Positions 11,031 to 22,832 of a stretch of DNA of 64,000 nucleotides are shown here, one piece after another. Position 1 is the first letter of the stretch. Every line of letters begins with the position of its first letter. The notes under the pieces were generated by a model that was not told where the DNA came from, did not search any database, and saw only the letters and a list, made by a program, of their open reading frames with translations. The position numbers and the translations under genes were made by a program. The stretch lies in contig LR746269.1 in the NCBI GenBank assembly GCA_902729315.2, forward strand, positions 8,406,231 through 8,470,230, given 5' to 3'. The DNA comes from Spirodela intermedia (lineage: Eukaryota > Streptophyta > Magnoliopsida > Alismatales > Araceae).

Positions 11031-11316
11031 GTGTTTTGAATTCTTAGAATAATTAAACAATCCTCTATTCAGTTAGTAGAAATAATGTTGTTTAGAACCC
11101 ACTTGAGTAATTTACTTCGGTGCCTAATGATTATAGAAATTCTATGAAATGTGGAATTAACAATTAGGACAAATTAACATGAGGTTTCAAAAACTATAGT
11201 TAGGGAAATGAATGTCTAACCTGAATTTTTTTGTTGTGACACGAATTAGAGGAAAATAGGTTACAAAAGTCATAAATCAAATGATATGGTCACAACCAAC
11301 CAACCTTTAGAACTAT

Positions 11317-11347
<31 letters not shown>

Positions 11348-13250
11348 TGGACCAACTATGGTGTCGTCTTAGTGGAAAAAAATTGAGTTTGCGATCATTG
11401 ATGATTTTTCTAGTTTACATGGGTAAATTTGTTATAAAATAAAGATGATATAATCAAGGAATTTAGAAATATCAGAAGAAAAATAGAGAATGAAGAGGAA
11501 ATGAGGATTAATAGAATTAAAATGGTCACAGTTGAGAATTTGAAAATATGAAAATGTTAGAATATTTTGATAGTAAAGGAATAGTAAATGAATTTCTTAG
11601 TGCTAAAACAGCTCAACAAGATTGTGTTTTGACAGACAAAATAAGGCAAAGCTATATATTTCTAAGACTATGCTAGTATTAAATGACTAGCCAAAATAGT
11701 ATTGGCTGGAAGTCTTAAATATCATATTCTATTTCATCAATACAAGCTTGATCAGATGCATAGCTAAAGAAATTGCTTGATGAGTTTTTAAAAAAAATCA
11801 TGCACTGGTTACTTTTGACCATTCAGATGCACAGTATTTATTCTTATAAATACTAGAAGGAAACAAGAATATTTAATCATAGAAGTAGTGAAGAAAATTT
11901 TCAAATGTTTAATGAAAATTCAAGAGTATGTAGAGTTTAATACAAAATAACTTTGGTGGTTGTTTTTAAATAATAAAATAATTATTTAAAAACAAAATGA
12001 AAAATAATTTTATTTTAAGAGTCATGAAAAATGATTAGAAAATGAATTTATGAAATTTCAAGCAATCATATGATCTAGCGCTTCTTGAATGAAAGAAAAA
12101 TCTTGAAAAAAAGACTCTTCAAAGAGAATGAAAATATGTTAAAAAAGTTATCCAATAAATCAAAATTTGAGAGATGCTAAGAAATGATTCTAAACTAAAT
12201 TGAGATTGAAAGTATGGAAAATTGAGTGAGCTAATTATTGACATTCAGAAAAAATGTGGAAGATGTATTTTAAGATGAAAATTGTATTTATAAAATGATT
12301 AAATAATTAATTTTGAGAAAAAAAAAATCTGGTCATTAGTTCATACGAAAACCTATGTATGTCAAACGAACTAAATATATTTCTTAAACAAGTTAAATGA
12401 TGATGAAAAGTGGTTATAAAATAAGACTGGATTCTGAGCACAAATATATACCCAAGTTGGGGGAATGATTAGTTATGAAACCTATGCCCTTTTAGCTAGA
12501 TTATATTTAATTAGAACTCTGTTGAAAATGATATTAAATTAATGTAATTTATTTTTTTATGGTAAATCAAATGGGAAGTATATGTAAGTCAACTTCTGGT
12601 TTTAAAAGTTTAGAATATCCTAATCATGTTCTGAAATCATCTAAAGCCTTGAAGAGTCTCACAGCATGCTTTGATCACTTGTTATGAGAGATTAGCATGA
12701 CTCTTATTGGGAAATTCGTTGAGAGAAGTATTGACACAACTCTACCTACTAAGGAAACAAAACTAGACACATATTGTTCAAGTATATATTGTATGCCTAG
12801 TATTTAGATGTTAAAAGGAAAATTTGTGTCCTGAATATTTAAGATAGTGAAGAATGAATTTGAGATGAGTATGATGGGAGAATATATCTATTTTTTTTAT
12901 TATAAATAAAAATATGAAAGATTCATCTCTTAATTAAAATATACTATATAAATCTCAGAAAAATAGTTAGAAGAAAAAGAGAAGAAAACATCTATGTATA
13001 GCAAGATCAAAGTTGATCTTGATGATTGTATAAGCTTGTAGATTATAAAATACATAAAGAAGAAATAGGATCTTTGATAGATTTAAGAATTTGGCTTCCA
13101 AAAGAGTGCAATTGATTTAGTGGCATACAACAATTTTAATTGTGTATGAATTAAAAGTCAAGCTTTCTTGAAGGCCATACAAATCTTTACTTTAAAACAC
13201 AAATTATTAATGAGATATCAAGTGGATCATATCCAAATTGAACTTGGACA
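11030..13250 (+). mobile_element. Highly decayed Ty1/copia relic, plus strand
   Basis: No open frame survives, but copia domains appear in the correct order across frames. Integrase core is at about 11380-11540 (FAIIDDFS, then KDDIIKEF, RINRIK). The central integrase end is at about 11600-11720 (PQQNG-type block, YWLEVLN). The reverse transcriptase start is at about 12410-12530 (IYTQVGGMISYETYALLARL, where the family has GIDYEETYAPVARLEAIR). Further RT lies at about 12720-12760 (RSIDTTLPTK) and about 12846-12880 (KNEFEMSMMGE, the family's EFEMSMMGEL block). LTRs were not located. Strong C-to-T and G-to-A skew fits long decay of methylated DNA. A (TA)n run at 11317-11342 lies inside. Confidence 0.75.
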
Positions 13251-15719
13251 ATAGATATATACATGACATAAAAAAGAAGGGGCTTTTCTAATTCAACTCA
13301 ATGAATGGAAGTGAAGTCATCTTTTAGAAAAGAAAAGACAGAATATATGGAATTAAAATATCAAGATATTACATCATATAATTTCCTAAGCATAATTATC
13401 TTATGGAAGGTAAGTTATTTTGACCATGAAAAACTCTACAGGATGCTAGTTTGATTGACCTTCTATAGTATAATTATATATTTTCATGTGATTTAGATTG
13501 TTGATTATCAAAGAAAGTTTCAGAACATGATGCAACCAATGGTAAGTGGTTTTGTGAAATTCCAAAAGAGAAATTTTTGAAAGATAAAATTTCCTAATTC
13601 ATACAAAAAATGACCAATTGTTTTTAATCAGTCAATGGTTTTGCGCTTCTTGGAAGTTAATTGAAAGAGGAAGATGATGCCACCAATGGTCCAAAAAATT
13701 TAGAGATTTCGATTTCTTATGATTTTATGAGATTAATGATTTTTTATAGAATTTAAATTTGAAGCCCTGACATAACTTAAAATATACCATCATCCAGCCA
13801 ATGTAAATGACTGGTGGAGAGGCCAATATGCTTTATAGAACAGGGAGATTTCATGCCACAAACAGAGCATCTAAAATGCAGAAGAGAAAATTCAAAATGG
13901 TGTGCACACCTTCTTCCTCGAAGGAGTCCAAGTGAGAATTTCTCATCCTTGAGGACTAAAGGAAATGATGATAAGCTACCACTCAAACCCTCAAAGACTC
14001 TTTCACCAACAAGTCCTCAACCTTGTTTTACCTTTCTTCTTTTGTATGGATGTGTAGTTTGAGTTTTCACAATACAGCACTTCTAAAGATGTTGGCTGGT
14101 AGAACTCCTACTATTCTTCTTTTTTCTTTTCTAGTAGTTTATAAGTAAGCTAGTCCCTATTTAATAGTATCCTTATGTTGACTTCCCAATATTAAGTTCA
14201 ATTTATGCCTACCATGATAAATTTTCTAAGCAACTTTGTACATTCTGATTATGAATTTTGAAAATAGGAAGTTCTATTTTCTATTCATCACACGAATGTT
14301 AAGTTTACCCTGCTCACTTCTTAATTTCATTCTTTCTTGATTAAATCATTTATTATTTTTAATAGTGTATTTCAGTACTTGTTGGTATTTTTATATTCAT
14401 AATTTTTTTAATAAATCAATCCATACATTTCATTCATAGAAAGATCAAAGTTCTGGTCATTGACGTGTACCTCATATATCTTGGTTGTAAGGCATAAGCT
14501 TTGACTATTTGGTTCATTTAAATTGTCATTGTTAAATGTTGTTCTTTCCTTCAGATGTGATTTCAGGTTTATCCTAATTTTTTTGTTGTTGTAGTACAGC
14601 CTGAAGTGGGAATACATTCATTCATGTTGAGAACACAACCAAAGGTAATGATGGCCTTTTAATTTAACGATAGTAATCCCTCTACATGATCCTTTGAAAT
14701 TCCATGTATTGGGATTGTAGCATAAGATCCATTACTTAACATTTTTCATACACTAAAATTTTTGTTGTTTAATATATACTCTCATATGGGTTTTTCAGTA
14801 TCGATAATTTGTGTCATCAAATATGGGAGGTGTCAATGTGGAATGTCCTTTACCAAATAACCTTCTTGAGATGATAGCCATGGAGTTACTGCTTAAGATC
14901 ATTAAATCTTTTGATGAGGTCAACTTTGATATCAATTGTTGGGTCATTAATCAGCTAGAAAATGTATCAAGATCGAACATGAATTGAGTTTCTAATGTGT
15001 TCTAATATTGTTTAGATGCTTTTAACCTATATTCGTGATTTCATTTAAATTAGGTCAACATAGACTACTGTTCATCAACACGTTGAATAGTCATAGGACT
15101 TTGGGTCGACACATTTCTCCATGGGTCTCAGGTTGGAGGCTCCTGGATAAAAGTTCAGCTACTGACGACCCAAGTCTCATAGAAGAACTTGGAGGTTTTC
15201 TTGTGGTCGTACCACTAGTCCTTGCTCCACAAGGACACCCTCCTAGTCTGCAGACGACCGATGGGAGCCCTGCGCAAAGAACTGGAGTTCAGATCAGGGC
15301 CCGTTCACAAGGAGTGACAGTTACACCTTGTGCATGGCGCGGGCAACGATGGTGAGCTTCCTCTCCATTCCCTCCTCCACCTTCTTCGTCATTTCTCCCT
15401 TACCCCCTCATTGTCCCTCACAAGGAGTGACAGTGACAGTGACAGTTGCACCTTGAGCAGCAAGAACCCTGGAACTCAATGGGTCGATGACAATTGAATT
15501 ATGGAGAGAGGGAAGACAGGGTAGGGAGGCGCTTATTATATAGACAAACACAAACCACCAAATGACATGTAGTACAGATACCTTATTATATTAACTCTAT
15601 GTTTATTATATTTGTGTTTGTACTCTTACATCTAATAAAATCTTGACCCTACATTTTCATTGCTAACTATTTGTGTTTATAATCCCATTTACTTATTTCC
15701 CCTTCCCCTTCTATTTAGC

Positions 15720-15751
<32 letters not shown>

Positions 15752-16330
15752 CCATCAGGCTCCACAACTCATTTTGTTCTCGTAACTCACTTTGGTTCTA
15801 TTTTTTATGATGCTTAGTCTTGGATTTATCTAAGATTCATTTTACTAAGAACTAAATAATTTAAGCATGGGCCTACTGTTTTATAAACTTACTATTATTA
15901 AACTTATTTTTATCTCATATTTTGATGATATACCCTTTTAAAATAGTCATCCAAAGTAACCAAATCAGCAGAAAGTTTCTCATATAACCTACTCTAGCAT
16001 TAGGCTAGAGAGAGAGAGAGAGCGAGAGAGAGAGAGAGAGAGAGAGAGTCAGGTATTAGTACCCCACAACAAATACATTATTTGCGCGGAGAGGCCGACT
16101 GAGCCAGCGTCCCTGTTTCTCCAGTGAGATGATTTCAAGACAGTGGAAAGACGAATGCCAAATACAGGTCAAATTATAAACAAATATTGGAACCCAGATG
16201 GTCCAAGATGGACCCACCCTGGCTCAATGAATTGCGAGCCATTGAGTTGAGCCGGGTCCCTTCCCCTCTCCTTCCCTTTGGGGCTGTGATCAATTGGGCT
16301 GGACTCACCGCCCCAGATGGGCTCCTTCCT
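13250..16330. other. Intergenic stretch with GA microsatellites
   Basis: No gene recognised. The first part is AT-rich and may be the tail of the copia relic. (GA)n tracts lie at 15722-15750 and 16007-16048. A small internal duplication (ACAAGGAGTGACAGT at 15308 and 15420, the second with three GACAGT units) is present. The 106-codon open frame at 15035-15355 shows no family features. Confidence 0.5.
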
Positions 16331-17135
16331 TTATGGTACCCCGGCTTTATACTTCTTGGCAAAGGTGCTGAAGGCCTCCAAGCCACGGAGGAGGAGGCCC
16401 TCGAGGAAGGGTTTCACAGCCTGCGGAGAGAAAGTTGAGGCTTTTAGGGGCAGGCCATGAAAAATGGCCTCTTGGCCGGAGGCCCATTAAGGCTCAGAAG
16501 CTCATAAAGTGAGACCATTTGAGTATTGGTCCAACCCATTAAGGCATGGTCCGAGGAAAGGGATATTTACCGATGCCACGGGGGCCAGGATCTGAGGAAT
16601 TTCGTAGGAGACTGTCAGCTGCGAGAAGAATTAATATCACCATGAGAGAGAGGGATAGAGAGAGAGAGAGGGTTGACTACTGGGCTCTGGTAGAGTCATC
16701 ACCCACAATCCCACAAGATTGATAGATAGATAGAAAGACAGACAGATGGGGACGAACCGATCTTACATTTCAGCCACTGAGAGATATGTCAATAGGGGGA
16801 TGGGGAGTGAGTGAGTGAGTGAGAGACAGAGAGAGAGAGAGAGAGCATCGGAGTGGGAGGGGGGGAAATGCAGATGAAGCAAAGTCTCACCACTATTCTG
16901 CATGAAGATGGGCCCTTTGGGTAAAATCTTACTGCTCCCCTGCACATCATTAAGCATACAACTGAAGGAAAAGTACTTGTAGAGAATAGTTTGGGAAACG
17001 CATTCACGTCACTAGTCAAATGAACCACAAATATATTTATAAAACTTTTGATAAATCAATTAACTGACTGACTCTCTCTCTCTCTCTCTCTCTGTCTCTC
17101 TGTCTCTCTCTGTCTCTGTCTCTGTCTCTCCCCCT

Positions 17136-17169
<34 letters not shown>

Positions 17170-19656
17170 GAGTAATGACGCTAACCAAATGAACCACTAA
17201 TATCTTCATAAACTAGAGGAATCAATAAGAATATGGAGGCTGTCCATCTAAGGCGCCCCCGCCCTCAACCCCCCTATTCTTCTTCTTGGGCCTCTCTTGT
17301 TCGTTGCCAGCAACTGGTCATGGTAGAGTTTCACTCCAAACAGCCGGACCATTCACTTCAGTATGTTAACAAATGAGGGAAATCATTGTTGAGCTTCTAT
17401 AGAATGGATACTGACAAGTAGGGAAACATGGTGACCACTTCATTGATGACAGAGAATTTCAGGCATTAAGTAAGGCAGGCGATCATCTATTCACAACACA
17501 AAGATATATTAAACCACACGATTGAAAAACTAATCCATAAGATCTTCCTTATATATTTAACCAAAAACTGCACACTCAAGCACCTTGACTCCTATTCTTA
17601 ATCAGCAATACCATGAATGAAATAGGCCATTCTTTACAAAATTTTGATGGTTAGCTTCTCGTTTCCTTTTCTATCAACACTACCTATACACAGATACACA
17701 TATGTGCATTAGATTATCCAAAAGTCGTGTATTCAATCAAGTATCCTTACTCTCAATAAGCCCATGTTTTCTTGTAATTTAATGTTAACATATCGTTTCC
17801 CCTTTGATCCACAGTGGTCCACGTATGTTCATCAGATATTGTCCAAAACGTAGATTAAAAGCACCTGGACTCTCCAAAAACCACTTTTTTCCTGAATTTC
17901 CTTCGTTTGTCAGCAATGTCTATACATATAAAAATGTGAGATATTACCCAAAATCAGTGTACACAAGCACCCTAACTCTCAATATAAATATTTTTCCCTA
18001 GGATTTACCGTCTAGTTTCTCCTATTCTTAATCAGAAATGTCCACATATATGTAGACATAAATACATTAGATATTACCCAAGGGTCATGTATTCACTCAT
18101 TGATTACTTCTTTCCCAGTAATTATTTACTTATGTTCTCAAACTCTTGTGTTGCAAAATAACATGAAAATAACGATCCCTGGATTGCACGCACCTGTTTG
18201 GAAGGCCTTCAAGAGACCGCCAGTGGATTTTCTGGTTTCTTATTGGCTGAGCACGACAGACCAAAACAGTCAACAAAAAAATATCCATAAAAGTGGTAAA
18301 CTATGGATTTTTTCCTCATGGGGACCACCTGCATATTTCTGGCAAGCCATGCAAACTCAACGTCGCGACCAAAGATTTCGTACTTAAGTGTCCATCGAGA
18401 CAGGTCGGGCTTGTCCTTCAAAATCTGGTAAGATTGAGAGCACCTATGTTCATGGAAGTGTATTGAAGAAAAACTTTGGAAGATGAAGAGCATGTCGGAT
18501 TCAAACTGAACCAAATGTAACACAGACCATAAACATACACTCAAAGTTCAGTTAAAAGCACCATTTGATCCGATTCAGAATGAAGGCTGAGACATTGCCG
18601 ACATAATTAGATTTAAAATCAATGAATGAAGATCGAAAAAAGAGTGGAGAAGTGTGAATGGGTGCGAACGTATGGATATCAGCGGTTCTCTCTAGATTCC
18701 AATAGTGCGTGGAATTATATGAGTGATCATTACGGTTTTGATGAGAACAGTGTGGAAAATTTAACAGGATCGGCTTTAATACCGAGATTAAAGAGTACTA
18801 AACCCTTTAATCCCCGATATGTCGAGCTTCCCCAAGACATATAATAGATATTGTATGAACGGATCCGATGGGTGGGCTAACTTCATTAGGGGTAGGAAGA
18901 GTACCTCCACTGACGATATAAACGGCATCCATTCCGAGATCAATTCGCGATCAGAATAACAGTCGTAAGCAACTGAGCAAGGGACATCGATTTCGATTTC
19001 TGCACTGAAGAAGTTGGAGATTCAATGAATAGCCATATATAAATACTGCCAGCGTTCAAATCAAGCTTGTGGAGAATATTTCAAATTCATATGAATCAGC
19101 TTGAATACTAGTAGAAGAAATGGAACGCTCAGACGATTTCCCCAAATTCCATGCCAGAAAGCGGCGTTGTACCCTAATATCAGAAATCTGAAGTAATTCA
19201 TGAGCAACCCATTGTGAAAAGGAGCTTGCAGTTTCCCAGTAGACGCGATCAAAGTCCGAAACGCTACTTCGAAGAAATCTAATTCCCGTGCGAATCGGAG
19301 ATCCGGCATCGGCAACTCACTTGTGGGAAACTATTCTCCTCCATCTCAAAGATCAGAAAGCATGGAAGGAACGGGAGAGAGACCTCTGTCCGGAGAACCT
19401 ACCTGCAGTCCTGCCACTCCATGACAGGGGACAGAGTCCTGGAAGGAGCAAAGGAGCCGACGGCATTACGCCTCGTCCTCGTCACCGGCAAATTCTTCCC
19501 GAAAAAGTGACTGTATGGCGACGACCATCGCGCTATGCCGGCGAAGGGGATGGCATCACAGCGCTGGGGAGGAGCCCCCCTTCCCCTCGCTGCCGCTAAT
19601 TGGGGCAGGGATCCCGTCCCAGGTACGAGCCCCACTGCTGCAGCTGCTGCGGCCAT
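16331..19656 (-). CDS. Plastid-targeted START/COQ10-type (polyketide cyclase/dehydrase family) protein
   Basis: I assembled seven exons on the minus strand, all with GT-AG borders and matching phases: 19656-19403, 19004-18905, 18424-18329, 18246-18194, 16939-16891, 16618-16571, 16420-16331 (stop TAA). They total 690 nt, 229 aa. Exon 1 is Ala/Arg/Ser-rich with few acidic residues, as in a chloroplast transit peptide, ending SPVMEWQDC. The rest is a COQ10/START-like lipid-binding fold of the SRPBCC superfamily: EIDVPCSVAYDCYSDRE, EWMPFISSVE, ILKDKPDLSRWTLKYE, EFAWLARNMQ, QKIHWRSLEGLPNR, GAVRFYPKGPSSCRI, LTVSYEIPQILAPVAS, ending AVKPFLEGLLLRGLEAF. Such plastid proteins are thought to bind lipophilic ligands; the ligand is unknown. 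The start ATG follows GGCC and opens the only transit-like frame. Internal exons of 48-100 nt explain why no long open frame shows here. Confidence 0.92.
17072..17169. repeat. (CT)n with (CTGTCT) variants followed by (AC)n
   Basis: A pyrimidine-only plus strand run to 17150, then CACACA to 17169. In the transcript of the START-like gene (minus strand) it is GA-rich and lies about 130 nt upstream of exon 5. Confidence 0.9.
17570..18110. repeat. Degenerate minisatellite in intron 4 of the START-like gene
   Basis: About four or five diverged units of roughly 115-130 bp. Recurring words are CCTATTCTTAATCAG, AGATATTACCCAAAA/GGG, GTATTCA.TCAAGCACC and ACTCTCAATA. The best copies lie at about 17700-17800, 17820-17930 and 17950-18100. 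Confidence 0.7.
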
Positions 19657-21562
19657 GGGATCTCTCTCTCTCTCTCTCCCTCTCTCCCTCTCCTCTCTTT
19701 ACGGGAAGAGAAGTCCACTTGTCCGGCTTACGAAAGTCCACATGTTATCTGGTTTTGGGGGAGATGCTGACGAAAATCTTCCGGATCAGCCGGTTTACGA
19801 GTAGCTCCGGTCCAGGAGCGTTCGTCGTGACGACGATTCATGATGTGTCGAATCGTTTCCAAATCGGGCGGACCTCAAACCGATAGCGCACTCCATAAGA
19901 TCGGATCAAACGCGGAAGATCTGGCCGTCGGATACAAAATATAAAATAAATTATTGATTAATTTTATTTAAAAGAAAAAAAACTTCCGGATATGGCCAAA
20001 ATTGGATCTCTTCGATGATGTCACATGTTTCAGCATGATTGGTTAGTAAATCACGTTTCAGCATGGTTGGTTCACTAGCTCTATAACTTAATACTTCTTG
20101 ATTGTATTAAATAATTATTTAAATATTTTTAGATATAATATATATTTGAAAAATATAATTATAGTTTTGTGCAAAAAGAAAAATTTCTTAATAAAATTTT
20201 CAGATAATTTCTTCAAATTTTTAGACAACACCAATCATGCAACTATTCATGAGTAATCTCTCTCTGTCTATGTGTTTGTCTGTCTCTCTCCTCTCTCTCT
20301 CTCTCTCTCACTCCATAGCTTCTTAAAACATAAAAAATTAACATGCCACATAATTTTGAACCAAAAAATGTCTTAATAATTTTATACGCAATTACTAAAT
20401 CACCCTCATAATCCTATTCTCTCTCTGTCAACACGCAGCAGCCTCTAGTTAGGAGGTGAATAGAGAGGAAAGGCCCCTTGAAGACAAGCTAGTAAGGGGC
20501 CTCTTGGTCTTTTCCTTCCCTACCAGTCTTCTCATTATCTCTCCTCCTCTCTCGTGTCCGATGATGAAAATAATGTGGATGGCGAGTTAGATATTTTTCT
20601 GAGTGTGGAAAAATGTGTGTAAATCATATTCTTTCTAGGATTAAATAACAGGTGATTTGGTGATTAATAATGTGAAATACTCTTGAAATTTATTTTTTGA
20701 TTTAGTTCGGATTTGATGAGAGAGAAATTTATTATCAGGAGTAAATAGTATGAGAAATAGATTTTCTTTTGGGCTTGGATCTAGAGAGAGAGAGAGAGAG
20801 AGAGAGAGATCATACGACTTATTATTTGGTAAAATTTTAGTGGATAGAAGAAGGTAAGCTTATTGGGCTGGAATAAATGTGGAATGGATCCATTTTGTCC
20901 TTGGAATTAAAGAGTAAATAAAAGGGGGCCTTATTATGCCTGAATAAAGCTGAATCTGATCTCTTAATGGGCCTTAGAAACTAAATCATATTGGTTTTCG
21001 TTCTATTACACCTCGGATCCCTTTGAAGGTTTTCAAACATATCTATTCGTTGTACCAATTAGCTGCCCATTTGTTTATTTCACGGCCCATTTCCTAGCCC
21101 AATAAAGGGGGGAAATATTAAACACCATCGACATGCCATAAACCATAGTTTCTCAATTCTTTCGATCATTCTCTCTCTCTCTCGCTCTCTCTCTCTCAAG
21201 TCATGTGGAGATGGGTCAATTCTTTCCCCCTCTTCGTCTGGTCCTTTCTCTCTCCCTCCCCACCCCTCTCCGTCTGGTCCGTCACCCCAATCCCCCCTAA
21301 ACGATGAAGGCCGAGAAAGAGGGGAGAGAAAAATTGAGATAGAAACTTGAGGTGTTCTTGCAGAGAGATAGAGAGAGAAGTTCCATATAGTGGGAAACAG
21401 CGCCATCATCACTGATGCAAGTTCGCAAGTATTTAGTTACATTCCCTCCAGAGCTGACCAAAGGCATAGCGAGAGAGAGAGAGAGAGGGAGAGAGGGAGA
21501 GGGAGAGAGCGAGAGGGAGAGAGCGAGAGGGAGAGAGCGAGAGGGAGAGAGAGAGAGGGAGA

Positions 21563-21631
<69 letters not shown>

Positions 21632-22113
21632 AGGTATGCCCCCCCGAAAGAACGGCACGCGTCCTCACCTCGGTCACAGAAGCGCCTTGAACAAATCCGA
21701 GGACAAGCGCAATCCACGGTCAGCGGGCCCGGTGGATGCCATGCGGACTCGGGCTGCGGCGAATCTCACAAATGCCGCATATACATCCTATCCGGATGCC
21801 ACGTAGCAATGTGGGTCATGGCAAGATCGCGGTGGGACTGGCTATCACGATACCCAGACATATCAGGCATGTGATGTACGGCAGGACGTCGCAGATCAGA
21901 ACGAGGGGTTTCTGTAAGCTAAAGGGCCTGATCTTATCTCCTCGATGATTCCTTTCTCTTCTCTCTCTCTCTCGCTCGCCAAGGCGTGGGCTTCTTCTCT
22001 CTTCAGTCTGACCCACCACGTCTTTATAAAGTCTTGACTTCTTTCTTCGCTTGTCGTTGGCTCTCTCTCCCCACCCGCCTCCATCTAGAGTAGCAGAAGA
22101 AGAAGATAGGAGG
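19657..22113. other. Spacer between the START-like gene and the TIGR01589 gene
   Basis: It is the shared upstream region of two divergently transcribed genes. AT-rich DNA lies at 19930-20220 and 20580-21060. GA/CT runs lie at 20293-20310, 20784-20809, 21174-21198 and 21471-21628. A hydrophobic minus-strand stretch at about 21915-21830 (LICDVLPYITCLICLGIVIA) is followed by a stop and could not be tied to any gene. Nothing else is supported. Confidence 0.5.
21471..21628. repeat. 158-bp (GA)n/(GGGA)n tract
   Basis: Almost entirely purine on the plus strand: GA repeats mixed with GGGAGA and GCGAGA variants, ending in a pure (GA) run of about 60 bp. This is the longest microsatellite of the window. 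The Arg/Glu and Ser/Leu open frames over it are artefacts. Confidence 0.95.
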
Positions 22114-22397
22114 ATGGGCAGTGCAACAGGTTCATATCGCCGGCTTGGACATCATTATCATTGTCTCCATTGTCAGCCGTGTCGATACATTCGCCTGGTA
22201 AAATTGAAACACACGCTTCCTCTCTCTGCTCCCCTTCTACTCTCCCCCGTAAAGAATTCGTATGAACTGTAGCAATTTTGAGCCACGTTTCGATCTTGAT
22301 CGGCTACGTTATAACGAAGTCGGGCATGATGCCACTCCGATATCTCGATGAGCTCAGCTCTAGGAGATAGATATATAGATATGCATAGCACATATAT

Positions 22398-22428
<31 letters not shown>

Positions 22429-22597
22429 ACCCCGCAACTTGATGGTTCTCGTTCCAACCCGCAGGTGCAGCACCTGATCGAGAAATGCCTGACTGTCGGG
22501 ATGGACCGCCACGAGTGCGCGAGAGCTATAGCCAGCCACGCCGGCATCCACCACTCTGTCACCGCCACAGGTGCAACTCTCTGTCCTCATCCTTCCC

Positions 22598-22642
<45 letters not shown>

Positions 22643-22832
22643 ATCAATCTATCTCGACTTATACATACATACATACATATATATGATATATAATTGTATC
22701 TCGGTCTCTAACCCTGGATAAATAATACGTGTTGCAGTGTGGGACGAGCTGGCGAAGGAGAACCCGAGATTTTTCCGTAGGTATTTGCAAACTTTGAACA
22801 AACAAACGCAGAGTCAAGCTCTCAGGCACTGA
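22114..22832 (+). CDS. Small plant-specific protein of the TIGR01589 family
   Basis: Three exons: 22114-22197, 22465-22570, 22738-22832 (stop TGA), with GT-AG borders and consistent phases; 285 nt, 94 aa. The start is the first ATG (ATGGGCAGT) after a purine-rich leader. The conserved domain spans about residues 24-83: YIRLVQHLIEKCL, then MDRHECARAIASHAGIHHSV, then VWDELAKENPRFFRRY. This matches the plant-only TIGR01589 signature YI.(L/M)VQ.LIE.CL...M...E....L..HA.I.P..T..VW.ELE.EN.EFF..Y. The biochemical role of the family is unknown to me. The N-terminus (HYHCLHCQPC) is His/Cys-rich and might bind metal, which is speculation. The introns carry complementary microsatellites (see findings). 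Confidence 0.88.
22403..22428. repeat. (GA)13 in intron 1 of the TIGR01589 gene
   Basis: A pure GA run on the sense strand, 37 nt upstream of exon 2. Confidence 0.95.
22601..22638. repeat. (CT)19 in intron 2 of the TIGR01589 gene
   Basis: A pure CT run on the sense strand, 31 nt downstream of exon 2, complementary to the GA run in intron 1. TATA-rich repeats follow to about 22690. Confidence 0.95.

Noticed and set aside
15035-15355. 106-codon plus-strand frame
   Set aside because: No motif, no neighbouring exons, ordinary composition for intergenic DNA.
18626-18844. 72-codon plus-strand frame
   Set aside because: It lies inside intron 2 of the minus-strand START-like gene and has no recognisable family.
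21390-21806. Long Arg/Glu- and Ser/Leu-repeat open frames on both strands
   Set aside because: They are translations of the GA/CT microsatellite, with no domain and no conserved flanks.
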